Below, one piece after another: positions 48,201 through 59,526 of a stretch of 64,000 nucleotides of DNA. The DNA lies in contig CM033107.1 in NCBI GenBank assembly GCA_019321725.1, forward strand, positions 26,899,445 through 26,963,444. The letters are read 5' to 3'. Positions within the stretch are counted from its first letter, which is position 1. Every line of letters starts with the position of its first letter. This DNA comes from Paulownia fortunei (taxonomy: Eukaryota > Streptophyta > Magnoliopsida > Lamiales > Paulowniaceae). The position numbers were made by a program, and so were the translations under genes. Below the pieces are notes generated by a model, which was given only the letters and a program-made list of their open reading frames with translations, was not told where the DNA came from and did no database searches.

Positions 48201-50415
48201 AATACTGTGACCGTGAAATGGCCAAAAGTGATCTTAGCATGGCATCCCGACTGGACCCTCTAAGGACATATCCATATCGATATCGGGCTGCTGGTGAGTT
48301 TTAGCTTCCCATCTTTTTTTTAATTTTCTGCAATAATTTTTGATTGGGAATTATTCACTGCATGTGATGTCATTTTTTTTTTCTTTTTCATTTTGGGTAA
48401 TTAAAGCTTCTTTTTTATTTGACAAATAAACATTATGGTAAACAAAAGTTCAGTTTTATGTGATTTTGGCTTGTTTGCTACGTGACGCTTTATCTGATAT
48501 GTAGTTCATAACCTGCACCTTTTTTTTTTCAAATGGGAAGGGGTGATAGTATTGAGATTTGGGCCTGTTTGGTTTAGATTATTTATCTGATCATGATTAT
48601 TTGAATAATCGATGATAAATAAATTGATTGAAAATAATCAATTTTTTTAAACCACTGTATGGTTATCTATCTCCAAAATCAGTTTTTGTCATAATTATGC
48701 AGTAAGTGTATTTGGTTGAGATGTACATATCATCTTATTTTTCTTGTTCTTTTTCTTTTTCTTTTTTTCCTTATCCAAGCAAAAAATTGGTAACTAGAAT
48801 TGAAAATCTAAAACATCATTGCTCAACTTAAATATGAAATATATTGAGAGTTTTTATTTTGATTATTTATTTTAATAATATTATTGTTATTAATCAATTA
48901 CATATCATACATTATTATCATCACCGTAACCTATTTCATATTTTATTAGTCAATTGTGAATCTTACATGTCACATTTTTTGCACTATCTAAATCTTGATA
49001 TAAAATGTGTATTGAACGATTGAAAGCATACGTGAAGTATATCATGGATGAGCTTAAAAATATATGCAGTGTTAAATTTTAGCAACTCCGTGCCCAAGCC
49101 TGTGTTTGTAAGATTTATATAAAAACTATGGGAATGTTTGGATTTGTTTTGGGTTTTTGGGGAAAGTATTATGGGAAAATGTGTTTTGGGAGAATGTATT
49201 GAAAAATGTGATGTATTAAGAGGGAAATGTATTGTATAACGTGATATATATTTGGTTTTATTTTGTGAGAATGAATTAAGAATGAGAATTTTTTAGGAAA
49301 ACAAAAATGAGCATTCCATATGAATTTATGTGGAGGACGAAAAAGTGACTTTTGTGAATTTTCTAAGTTTTAGAAAGTTAATTTTGGAAGGATAATAAAC
49401 CAAAATTCGGTAATTTTCACTTGCTAAAATTCATTTTGGCAAAATTTTAGTTTTGGTTTTAATTTTCCCACTCAATTGCATTTACTTTTGAAGTAATCAG
49501 ATTTAATTAAGCAAACAACAAGATGGATTAAAGTAGTGATTAATTCTGTTTTTTGGATTTAATCCAACACTGATGTATTAGGTTTTTTTTTAAGGTTCTA
49601 CCATTGTGAAGCCCATTTTTTAAAGTAACCAGTAAGATATCCAGATTGAAGTATTAGGGCTAGAAAGTTCCCTGTAGTACCTACGGGAGAAACACTTCAT
49701 TTCAGGTTGATCCAAGCTAATAGATTCTTGGTTAGCTATATATTTTATATTTGGGGTATGACTTCTAAAATTTGAACTCGGTCAGAGAGGTACATTATTT
49801 TGGTAAGTGTATTCTTTTAGTTGCATTCCATATTCAAACCAAAACAAACGAAGTATATGGGGTCTCTGAGTCGAAATTGGCAAAACTTTAACTGTGTGAC
49901 AGCTTAATAGCTCCAGAGGGTATAAATGCTTGTATAAGTGTGAAGGAAAATCTGTACCCTGACACTTTTCAAGGTGACCTAAATACGAAAAGACAAAAAC
50001 TATTGCTTGAATCTGCTGCATTTAACAAAAGGCTAGACTTTTTGAGCAATATGAGATTGTTTATCATCCATGTTAATGATTGTGGACTAAAGTTATTTTA
50101 TAGGGCTTCTATTGTTATTCTTTTATGTTGTATGAATGCATGCACACTATCTGGAAGCTCAGCATGACATTATGCCTTTCAGTTTTGATGGATGACCATA
50201 AGGAAGCCGAAGCAATATCAGAGCTCACAAAAGCAATAGCTTTCAAGCTGGACCTACAGCTGCTTCATCTTCGCGCAGCATTCCATGACTCAATGGGTGA
50301 TTACTCTTCCACCCTCCGAGACTGTGAGGCAGCCCTTTGTCTTGATCCTAAACATTCAGATACAATTGAACTTTATCGAAAAGCACAAAAGCGGGCTATG
50401 GAACAACCAAAGTGA
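45250..50415 (+). CDS. ETO1: ETO1-like protein: BTB and TPR adaptor controlling ACC synthase turnover
   Basis: Four coding exons: 45250-47291, 47615-47906, 47984-48293 and 50183-50415, all GT-AG and in phase, giving 958 residues (Arabidopsis ETO1 is about 950). The N-terminus MRSLKMIDGCKGTQVYALNP is the ETO1 signature. A BTB domain lies at about 247-345 (MWFCIGDDEVRCNRYKIASL ... SACDAYL), followed by TPR repeats to the end, closing with VLMDDHKEAEAISELTKAIA and DCEAALCLDPKHSDTIELY. From family knowledge, ETO1/EOL proteins bind type-2 ACC synthases through TPRs and bring them to CUL3 ubiquitin ligases through the BTB domain, holding ethylene production down. A GTAAAG donor at 45137 and AG at 45243-45244 suggest a 5'-UTR intron (inference). 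Intron 3 is 1.9 kb and carries AT-rich, possibly transposon-derived sequence. ETO1 versus EOL1/2 is a judgement. Confidence 0.93.
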
Positions 50416-51363
50416 GAGGGAAAGGGAGCAATATTTGGTGGATGTCTCATGCTGCTATCAGCTGTTGTCCTCTTATTGTTTCTACTGCACGACTCTGGGA
50501 GCAGTTTGTTTGATATCTCCTTCGAGCTTTGATTGTAGAACAATTGTGCTTGGATTGGCCATTGTATTACACGTGGCAAAAGGAAAATAGGAGAAAATGT
50601 ATATCGCACAAAAAGATTGAAAAAAGAAAATAGAAAGAGCAATGGCCCTGTAAACTCATACATACTTCTTTTCTTTTATTATTATTATTGTTTTTTTTTT
50701 TTTTGTAATGGTAAACTGACGACCTCACATAGCGTTCGGCAAAACTGATCCTACTATGTGATGCAAAGTATTTTTTTTTTCATTGAAATTGGCAGAAGAA
50801 GAAAGCGATGCACTTCTTAAAAGTAAATGTGTGACATTAAATTGCAGCATGTGATCAAGGTCTGTATTATGTGCTGTTGCTATTGATGTGCTAGCAGATT
50901 TTCCTTCACGATTGATTTCTTCCTGTGCATTTAGCTTTCTCAAGATTTTCTGTATATGGACCATTACCTGCCCTGTTTGTTTTTATGTTCTGTACGGTGA
51001 GGTTCTTGGCCGTTTTATTTCCAAATGGACCTTGAGAATTGAATAAACAAAGAGTGTATACAGCAAAGCAAACAACAGCAACAATTTTCATGCGCCTAGC
51101 ACTCGTGTTGGCATACTTTATGTTCAGGTTTCTGCCTAGGACTGCCAATGGTTGTGCCTTCAGCCCTGGTTTCTGTCAGTGACCTTTGAGCCCTTAAAGT
51201 GAACTTTTACCAGAGCCCACGAGATATCCACAATTCCAACTGTCCAGTATTTATGGCTTCTGCAGCTACTTTTTAAAAGTTTCCCATTAATCATTCACTC
51301 AAATCTCAAGTCCTAGACTTTTCCTCAAAACTGGTAATCTGTAACATAAGTAGTTTTGCATTC
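50416..51363. other. Spacer between ETO1 and the DUF688 gene
   Basis: The left part is the ETO1 3' flank, ending with T-rich DNA near 50687-50705. The right part is the upstream region of the DUF688 gene. Minus-strand frames here carry no recognisable domain and are judged fortuitous. Confidence 0.45.
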
Positions 51364-52146
51364 ATGGAGGAAGACAAGAAACAAATCCTGCACGGGGAAT
51401 GCCCAAGAAAGCTGAACTTGAATGTGCCCCCTTTATCAACTAGGCGCCCCTTCGGTGTCACTACTGACAAGATGTTAATGCTGGCAATATCCAACACCAC
51501 CTCAAAGGACACTACCAACATGGTGCCCTTTTCGTGGGAACGAATCCCTGGCGAGCCTAAAGACAAGGAAACAAATGACAACTTCGGCAATATTGACCTG
51601 CCGCCGCTTCCAAAACCTCCCCCAGGCCGGTGGCAGCCACCAGTTATGGAAGAAATAAACGGTGCTAACGACCGCGCTGTTGATCAATGTTGCGATTATT
51701 ATGACGGAATACGTGATGGTAGTGATGTTGATGATGGTGAGGAAGAATATGGCCATAATGAACGTTTCTCAGATGCCATTGATATCTTCTCATTAGCTGA
51801 ATCAGTAGATGATATGGAAGCAAACTGCAAAGCGACAAATGACAGAAGCTCAGTGATACTAGAGCCTAATGGATATCATTCACCAAATTTCATCATACAG
51901 AGATTTCTTCCGGATGCTCAAGCCTTAGCTGAAGCATCTGTTACAAACAAGGAACTCCCTCTTTCCAGTTCTCCCTATGCTAATCCTTCTTTCTCTCGAG
52001 CTGTTAGCATTAGGAGATCATACCATTCACCAAAGGGCTGTGGCCTAGGCAGTTTCTTTCCTTGGAGAATGAAGCCTAAACCTTGTAGTGTTAAGAGCCC
52101 AGTTTGTGATACTATAATAGGCTCCAACCAAAAGCAGAACCGCTGA
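51364..52146 (+). CDS. DUF688 family protein of unknown function
   Basis: A 260-residue, apparently intronless protein. The family hallmarks are MVPFSWERIPGEPKD (near residues 58-72), the proline block LPPLPKPPPGRW, and NFIIQRFLPDAQALAEAS (near 177-194). The rest is polar, with an acidic middle (DGSDVDDGEEEYG) and a Ser/Arg-rich tail. There is no signal peptide, membrane helix or enzyme motif. The biochemical role of the DUF688 family is not known to me. The start is the first ATG. It lies in tandem 0.95 kb downstream of ETO1 with its own spacer, so it is an independent unit. Confidence 0.8.
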   Translation: MEEDKKQILHGECPRKLNLNVPPLSTRRPFGVTTDKMLMLAISNTTSKDTTNMVPFSWERIPGEPKDKETNDNFGNIDLPPLPKPPPGRWQPPVMEEINGANDRAVDQCCDYYDGIRDGSDVDDGEEEYGHNERFSDAIDIFSLAESVDDMEANCKATNDRSSVILEPNGYHSPNFIIQRFLPDAQALAEASVTNKELPLSSSPYANPSFSRAVSIRRSYHSPKGCGLGSFFPWRMKPKPCSVKSPVCDTIIGSNQKQNR

Positions 52147-53487
52147 TCGATCTTCTTAGATTATAGAGTTCTTGCCTGATTATGTTGTAAAGAAATTTGT
52201 ATGTATGGTAATAGTACAGAGATGTATAAATTAGACTTAATTTATTTAACTATGAGATCTATGATGCATTTTAGTTTAATATCAAACCTAGCTAAAAGGT
52301 AATATGGAGTGGAAATTTCAGAATTCTAAAAGAAGGCTTTTTAACATCATAATCAAGAAATTTAATCGTTGAGATGTAATGAAACTTTGCTACGGAAAGG
52401 AAAAGAAATATGACCTGAATCCAACTAGTTGAAAACTGATTATTAGATTGATTGGATTCTGATCCTAATAGACAGAATAATGCAAGATTGGATTCCAATT
52501 TATTTTTTTGTATTAATTTGTTAATTATTGGATTCAGGTCTTTAATCATTTACAAAATTAGATTTCACGGATCGAATTCAAATTTTTTAAAGAAATTAAA
52601 TCTCACTTCTTCAAAGTCTCAACTTTTCAAAGAATGCAAGAATGTAATATCGAACAAAATTATGGTTAATATTTGATGTCTAGCTCCAAATTTAAGGTCA
52701 AAATAGATTCGAACAAATATCAAACAAAAATTCGGATACTATATGATGCCCAACAGTAAAATACATTTAAAAACATAACGTACGTTTTATTTTATTTGAA
52801 TAGAATAAATTAAGAATAAAAAGAGGAGAACAAATGATATCAAATTTAGAGTTCTACTTCCAATTTTAAAATAGTCAAAATTTTTACAATTGAGTTAAAT
52901 GGAGCCCAAAGAGTCCCTACCAGACACAATTTAATAAGCCCAATTTGTTCCCCTTCAGACTAAGTACATCCCCATTTATGACTGGCCCAACCATACACTC
53001 ACGCGAACATGCCACATTAATACTCTATTTGATATAAAGATTTTGGTATAAAAAATATTTAAAAAAAAGTGATTGTTTGATTGCTAAGAAAAATACCAAA
53101 AAGAAAAAGAAAAAGAAAATTTGAGGGAAAACTTTACATAATTGAGGAAATGAGAGAAAAAGCTAAGGAAATAAATTATTTGCAAATTGCCTTTTGTCCT
53201 CTCCATTATTTTTCTCATTATTTTCCCTAAACAACTCAATTAATATGGTTTATATTTTGTAATTTTATCCTCTTTTGTTTCACTATTTTTCTTTTTATCA
53301 AAATCCTTGAACATGTAAAAGAGAGAGTGGAAAAGAAGAAGAGTTTAGGGTTTGAGAGGTCAGCGATCAGCCATGTCGGGCATCCGGGGCAGCCACATAG
53401 CCGCTGCCCGTTAATTTTGATTCACTATTAAGCTACTCCCTCTAACCCTTCCTCCCGCTTTTTCTATCTATTCGAAATCCCCCTCTT

Positions 53488-53490
<3 letters not shown>
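52147..53490. other. Spacer and distal promoter of importin beta-1
   Basis: AT-rich, without exons. Site II-like words (GGCCCAAC, AGCCCAA) occur at 52901-52990 and a telobox-like TTTAGGGTTT is at 53344-53353. Both motif types are common before plant housekeeping genes. Confidence 0.5.

Positions 53491-53520
<30 letters not shown>
53491..53520. repeat. (CT)15 microsatellite before importin beta-1
   Basis: A perfect 30-base CT tract preceded by CCCCTCTTCCC, a pyrimidine patch of the sort found around plant transcription starts. It lies about 215 bases before the inferred end of the noncoding first exon. Confidence 0.95.
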
Positions 53521-53522
<2 letters not shown>

Positions 53523-53677
53523 AGACATTTCCATATTTCACGCACCAAATATTTACATACAAAAAATCTGTATCTATAGAATTATATAAGCATATGCAAA
53601 TGAAAGAATCGCTTTTTTAATTTTTATTGAAGAATTCACCTGACGAAACTTTTGAACGAAGAGAGAGGAGAAGGGGA

Positions 53678-53685
53678 AAACCCTA
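53678..53685 (+). promoter_or_regulatory. Telobox in the importin beta-1 leader
   Basis: AAACCCTA, the plant telobox, lies in the likely 5' leader, together with the reverse-oriented TTTAGGGTTT at 53344-53353. Teloboxes mark many genes of the translation and growth machinery. Confidence 0.5.
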
Positions 53686-54381
53686 GCTTCTGCAACTGAA
53701 AATCGAAGTGGTTTTCGACTTGCTCTTTGATTGAGGTAATTTTGTCTTTATTTCATGTTTTTAAAATTTAGATCTGTCTGCATTTCAGATGTTTTGTTAA
53801 CTGTTCTGTAGTTGCTTAGGGCTTAGGTTTAGGATATCCGGTGCATTTTAATTTCGAAATTAATTTATTTGTTCCTTGCCTTCTTTTTGTGGTTGAATCA
53901 TGATTTTTCAGTTGTTTAGTGAAATTCAATTCCAGGATCTGGTTGTTTATGTGTTTGAAGTTAAGGTCCAGGGTTTAAGCTCCACTCATGCTTAAGATTA
54001 GTATGCAACGTTGAGAAAATTCTACGACTATTTTCTGAAGATTAAAAAGTAGTAGCTGTGTTGTGGGCGATGGAATTTAATCTCTTGTGTAGTTTTTTGC
54101 CATTGATTCATGTAGGTAGTTTTCATAAACTCATTGAATGATTTGGAGTTTGGTTAATAGCAGTATTGAGGTGGTCTTTGAGTCAAAACAATTATTAGAG
54201 GATGAGCTTGGTTTGATGAGCCTCTTCTGCACATTATCTTTCATGTTTTGGATCTAGTTTTTGTTCTTGATTTGATATATGCTAGTCTTTTATTTATTTT
54301 GCCTCGTGGGGTTCAGTGTACATGTATTAATAAATTTCTATTGTGTGATTATCCTTAATGCTTCTTTCGTTTGTAGAAAAA

Positions 54382-57101
54382 ATGGCATTGGAGATTACCC
54401 AGTATCTATTGTCTGCTCAATCACCAGATGCAAAAGTTCGAACTGAGGCAGAGACTATCCTCAGTCAGTTTCAGGAGCAAAACTTGCCAGGTTTTCTGCT
54501 GTCATTATCTGTTGAGCTCTCGAATGATGGCAAACCTACCGAGTCTCGTAGACTTGCTGGTATTGTCCTTAAGAACTCCTTGGATGCTAAAGAAGCTGCA
54601 AGAAAGGATCAGCTTGTCCAACAATGGGTTGCAATTGACAATTCTTTTAAATCCCAGATTAAAAACTCTCTTTTGAACACCCTCGGATCTTCTATTCGGG
54701 AGGCTAGTCATACTGCTGGCCAGGTAGTTGCTAAGATAGCTTCAATTGAAATTCCCCGAAAAGAATGGCCAGATCTTGTTGGATCATTGCTTGCAAATAT
54801 GACTCAGCCAGATAGACCCCATTCCTTGAAACAAGCTACCTTGGAAACGCTTGGTTATGTATGCGAGGAGATATCTCATGAAGATCTTGTGCAAGATGAA
54901 GTAAACGCTGTTCTAACGGCAGTTGTTCAAGGAATGAATATCTCTGAGGTAAACCCTGAAGTCCGGTTTGCTGCAACGAGGGCTTTATATAATGCCCTTG
55001 ATTTTGCTCGGACCAACTTCGACAATGAGATGGAGAGGAACTATATAATGAAGGTAGTTTGTGATGCTGCCTTGGCAAAAGAGACAGAGATCAGACAGGC
55101 TGCATTTGAGTGTCTAGTTTCCATTGCGTCGACATACTATGAGGTACTTGAGCCATACATGCAAAGGATTTTTGAGCTTACATCTAATGCAGTCAAAGGA
55201 GATGAGGAGGCTGTTGCCCTTCAAGCAGTAGAGTTTTGGAGCTCTATTTGTGATGAAGAATTGGAGATTCAAGACTATGAGGTCCCTGAGAGTGGGGATT
55301 CAAGTGCTCCTCACTCTCACTTTATCCAAAAGGCTCTTCCAACTTTAGTGCCTATGCTGCTAGAAACTCTACTTAAACAGGATGAGGACCAAGATCAGGA
55401 GGATGGAATTTGGAATCTGGCCATGGCCGGTGGCACATGTCTTGGTCTTGTTGCTAGGACTGTTGGGGATGCTGTTGTTCCTCTGGTAATGCCTTTTGTA
55501 GAGACCAACATATCAAAAACTGAATGGCGATCTCGGGAGGCAGCTACATATGCCTTTGGTTCGATCCTCGAAGGGCCAAGCACGGAGAAGCTATCCCCTA
55601 TGGTGAACGCTGGCTTAGATTTTCTGCTCAATGCAATGAAAGATGAAAACAGCCATGTGAAAGATACAACTGCATGGACGCTTAGTCGTATCTTTGAGTT
55701 GCTGCACTCACCAGCTACTGGTTTCTCTGTGATTACCCCGGCTAACCTCCAAAGAATTTTGGGTGTCTTATTGGAGAGTATGAAAGATGCTCCACATGTG
55801 TCAGAGAAAGTCTGTGGAGCTATCTATTTTCTTGCTCAGGGATATGAGGATGCTGGGCCAAGCTCTTCCCTGCTCACACCTTACCTTCCGGATATCTTGA
55901 ATAGTTTAATTACCACAGCTGAACGAACAGATGGCGGTGACTCTAAACTCAGGTCGTCTGCATATGAAACCTTGAATGAGGTTGTTAGGTGTTCGAACCT
56001 TTCAGAGACATCTCAGATAATTGTCAAACTTCTCCCTGCTGTCATGTCTAAGTTGGAACAAACTTTAAGTCTTCAAATCGTATCTTCTGATGACAGGGAA
56101 AAGCAAGGAGATTTACAAGCCTCTCTTTGTGGCGTGCTTCAGGTTATAATTCAAAAACTAAGCAGTGCTGAGGAAACTAAGCCCATAATACTGCAGGTGG
56201 CTGACCAGATCATGCTGCTTTTCCTTAATGTATTTGCTTGCCGTAGTTCTACTGTTCATGAAGAAGCTATGCTGGCTATTGGTGCACTGGCCTATGCAAC
56301 TGGACCAGGGTTTGTGAAGTACATGCAAGAGTTCAACAAGTATCTAGAAATGGGTTTGCAGAATTTTGAAGAGTATCAGGTTTGTGCCATCTCAGTTGGG
56401 GTGGTTGGTGACATTTGTCGCGCGTTAGATGACAAGGTCTTACCATATTGTGATGGGATCATGATGCATCTCCTCAAGGATCTCTCCAGTGGTGAACTGC
56501 ATCGGTTGGTTAAACCTCCCATATTCTCCTGCTTTGGAGACATTGCTCTTGCAATTGGTGAACACTTTGATAAGTACATCAGTTATGCTTTGCCAATGAT
56601 GCAAAGTGCATCGGAAGTGTGTGCTCAGATGGACAGCAGTGATGAGGAGATGATAGACTATGGCAACCAGCTCAGGCGCAGTATTTTTGAGGCTTATTCT
56701 GGAATTCTTCAGGGATTTAAGAATTCCAAAGCTGAACTGATGTTACCTCATGCTCCTCATCTCCTGCAGTTCATAGAATTGGTTGCCAAAGACCAACAGA
56801 GGTATTTAAACCAACCCAAATGCATCTATTATTTATCTATCTATTTCTCACTCTATATTCTTACTCTGTTCGTGTGTATGTTACTCTGCTGTTCAGGGAT
56901 GAGAGTGTAACTAAGGCAGCAGTGGCAGTTTTGGGTGACCTAGCAGATGCACTTGGTTCAAACATAAAAATGTTGTTCAAAGATTGTAAATTCTGCAGAG
57001 AGTTATTAGGCGAGTGCCTTCAGTCAGATGATGAACAGCTGAAAGAAACAGCTACGTGGACCCAGGGGATGATTGGGCGCGCATTTTCTGTGCGTGGCTG
57101 A
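54382..57101 (+). CDS. KPNB1: Importin subunit beta-1
   Basis: Two coding exons, 54382-56801 and 56897-57101, giving 874 residues (Arabidopsis KPNB1 is about 870). A noncoding first exon ending at 53735 (GAG|GTAATT) and an acceptor at 54376 (TTTGTAG) put the start ATG five bases into exon 2. The protein begins MALEITQYLLSAQSPDAKVR. The importin-beta N-terminal Ran-binding region has SRRLAGIVLKNSLDAKE. HEAT repeats continue to the end, with the acidic loop DEDQDQEDGIWNLAMAGGTC and the motif EWRSREAATYAFGSILEGPS, both strongly conserved in importin beta. It carries cargo, alone or through importin alpha, across the nuclear pore and is released by RanGTP. The frame upstream of the ATG in the intron is not translated. 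Confidence 0.97.
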
Positions 57102-59526
57102 GCATTTTTCCAAGCTGCTACTCTGTTCATGCAGTTGTGCTCTTTTTCTTTGTTTTGGTTAGGCCATAGTCGTCAGTGTCCCCACAAAGATGTGGGCTGA
57201 GGTCAGTGTGCTTGAGTCTTGTGTAATGCGGATGAAGGGACTGAAATGATGAAATTCTTTTCATTGATCAGCTAATTATGGCAAATTTTGCTGCTTGTAT
57301 GCATTATGGCCACATGTTTTAGTAGCCTGTTATTGTAGTTACTAGTCAGTGGTCTTCATGAAAAGGTATTAGTTCACTTTGTGACCTAGTTATTTTGCTT
57401 CCATGCCTGAGAGGACTATAAATTGTAAAACTTTAGTTCATGTTTGCCACTTGCCTTCACTTCTGGTTCTGCTATTTCTCTTAAAATCATATTAAGTCAT
57501 TTCCCATTCTTTTCAAAGTAAACTGCTCTTTCATATTAAAATCAGAGTTCATACTTTTGGTGAATATTAAACCCACGAAAAGAGAGTTGATTCTTTTTTA
57601 TTGATGAAATGAGGAGAGTGATGTTTTAACCCTTCTTCTACTTCATCGAAATCTGTAATATTTAAAAAAGGGTTTCGGACACAACAATTCAGGTCCCACC
57701 ACATACAAGTATATATTATGGTCCGAGTCCGAAATCCCAAACCACGGTTGTGCATCACTATTTTGGGGGAGAGGAAGATGGCACTTATTTGCAACTCTTT
57801 TAAGTTTTATCGAGATCTGAAGCCAATAATGACAATATAACTGATTAAGTTTCTGGGTCATTAATGAGGAGTCCACCAATAAGTTCTCTTACTTTTTTTT
57901 TTTTTTTTTATTGATATTTCTATTTACTTTTCTGGTTTGTCTTGGGGTCATGCTCCATTAATATCTCTTTGTCATTTTTCTATATCAATCGAGACTTTAG
58001 AAGCACTTGAAGAGCACATGCTTAAGAAACTCAAGTTAATATATAGTACTTTCTTGATTAGATTAATTTTCTTGGTGAATGAGGACAGCCAACGCAGCCA
58101 TTATTAATTTTTTCTTGCCACGTCTTTTTCTGCTACAAGCATATTATATTATATGCCTGTGAAACTGGGCTAAGACTAGACACACATAATAAATGCCATC
58201 TGATATTGCCATATTTTGTGCATCTGGCAACTTCCCAGTTTTTAAGTAGTTTGAATTATTATTTTTAATATGAAATTTTATTTTATATTTCATATAATAT
58301 AAGCATGTTTTATGTACATAATTAGTATTAATCATATAGTCATAGTATCAATGTATTATATAAAATATAAGATAAAATAAAAAAAAATAGAATAGAGGAT
58401 TAAATAGTTTTTAAGAGGAGTTGGTGGTCTTCAGTCTACAAGAGTTAACTGTACCATTTTGCAGAAACATAGTTTTCTCATTAAATCAATCAAAATCATT
58501 TATCTGTTCATTAAATCAACTGGATAGATTAATTGGTTTAAGCTGGAAAAAAAAAAGAATTATTGAAAATTACTGAAGAAATCAACGGCAAATAGCCAAG
58601 AAATTAAAACTAAAGCTTTCACTAAAATTTAAGTAAAATATCGGCGAGTATTTCAAAACATATTCTCACTTATCTTTTTTGAATAAATTATAGTATTTCA
58701 GAAAATCAGTTGTTCAAATTGACAACCTATAAATGTTCATTAAAAAATTATTTAGGTTTTTAATTAATCATCTTATGATTAAGTTTTCATTTTACAATGT
58801 TAATTGTAACCCCGCATACCTGGAAGGAACATTTCCAGGAAGGCTGCTCTATAGGGAGGACATTTAACAGTCAACAACGTGAGAGCTATTTGATTTGCCA
58901 AAGATAGAAAACTATCTCATGCAACTAAGTAATAAGTACAAAGAAATCCCACCATATTGGAGTTGGGAAAAAAAAAAAAAAAAGGTGTATATTATAGACT
59001 AACATTTGACATTTACATATTAGCTAGACACTTGAAAAAAAATTGTTGGTGTTAAAAATTAATTTTAGTTCGAACCAATAAAAGATAATTTTTCGTGCAT
59101 TTTTTAACAACATCCCTATGTGCTGTCATAAAAGTATTAGAAATGAGTTTTGGAAAACCCAAAAAATGAAGGTGTAGAAAGAAAGAGACAAAGAAATTGC
59201 AGAAACAAAATTTCTTATACCATTTTGAAGTACTTTAAGATGTTAATTTGGCTATGATAATCAACCAGTTCTAATTTCTCAACCAGAAAAAATTGATATA
59301 CAGAGGGGAAAGTCAAACAAAGTCTAGCTTTTGGATCTGCCAAACCAAAGATAGAAATCTTTACAAAGAAAATATATTTAGTGGGAATTTGAAAGAACCA
59401 AATGTAACACTATACCATGGTGAAGAATCATACATATACATACAGAGAATAAATCAGACTCTCTGATTGCCATATTCTTGATCAAAAACTAAAAATCTGT
59501 AGTGTAAATTTTGTGAGCCTAGATCT
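57102..59526. other. Spacer between convergent importin beta-1 and LecRK genes
   Basis: The left end is the importin 3' flank. The rest is AT-rich, with poly-T (57890-57909) and poly-A (58968-58983) tracts. No coding exon is seen. Confidence 0.5.

Noticed and set aside
50906..51148. Minus-strand frame of 80 codons between ETO1 and DUF688
   Set aside because: No domain, no conserved-looking motif and no splice context; probably chance.
54358..54381. Upstream in-frame ATG of importin beta-1
   Set aside because: It lies in the 5' intron before the TTTGTAG acceptor. The conserved start MALEITQ is at 54382.
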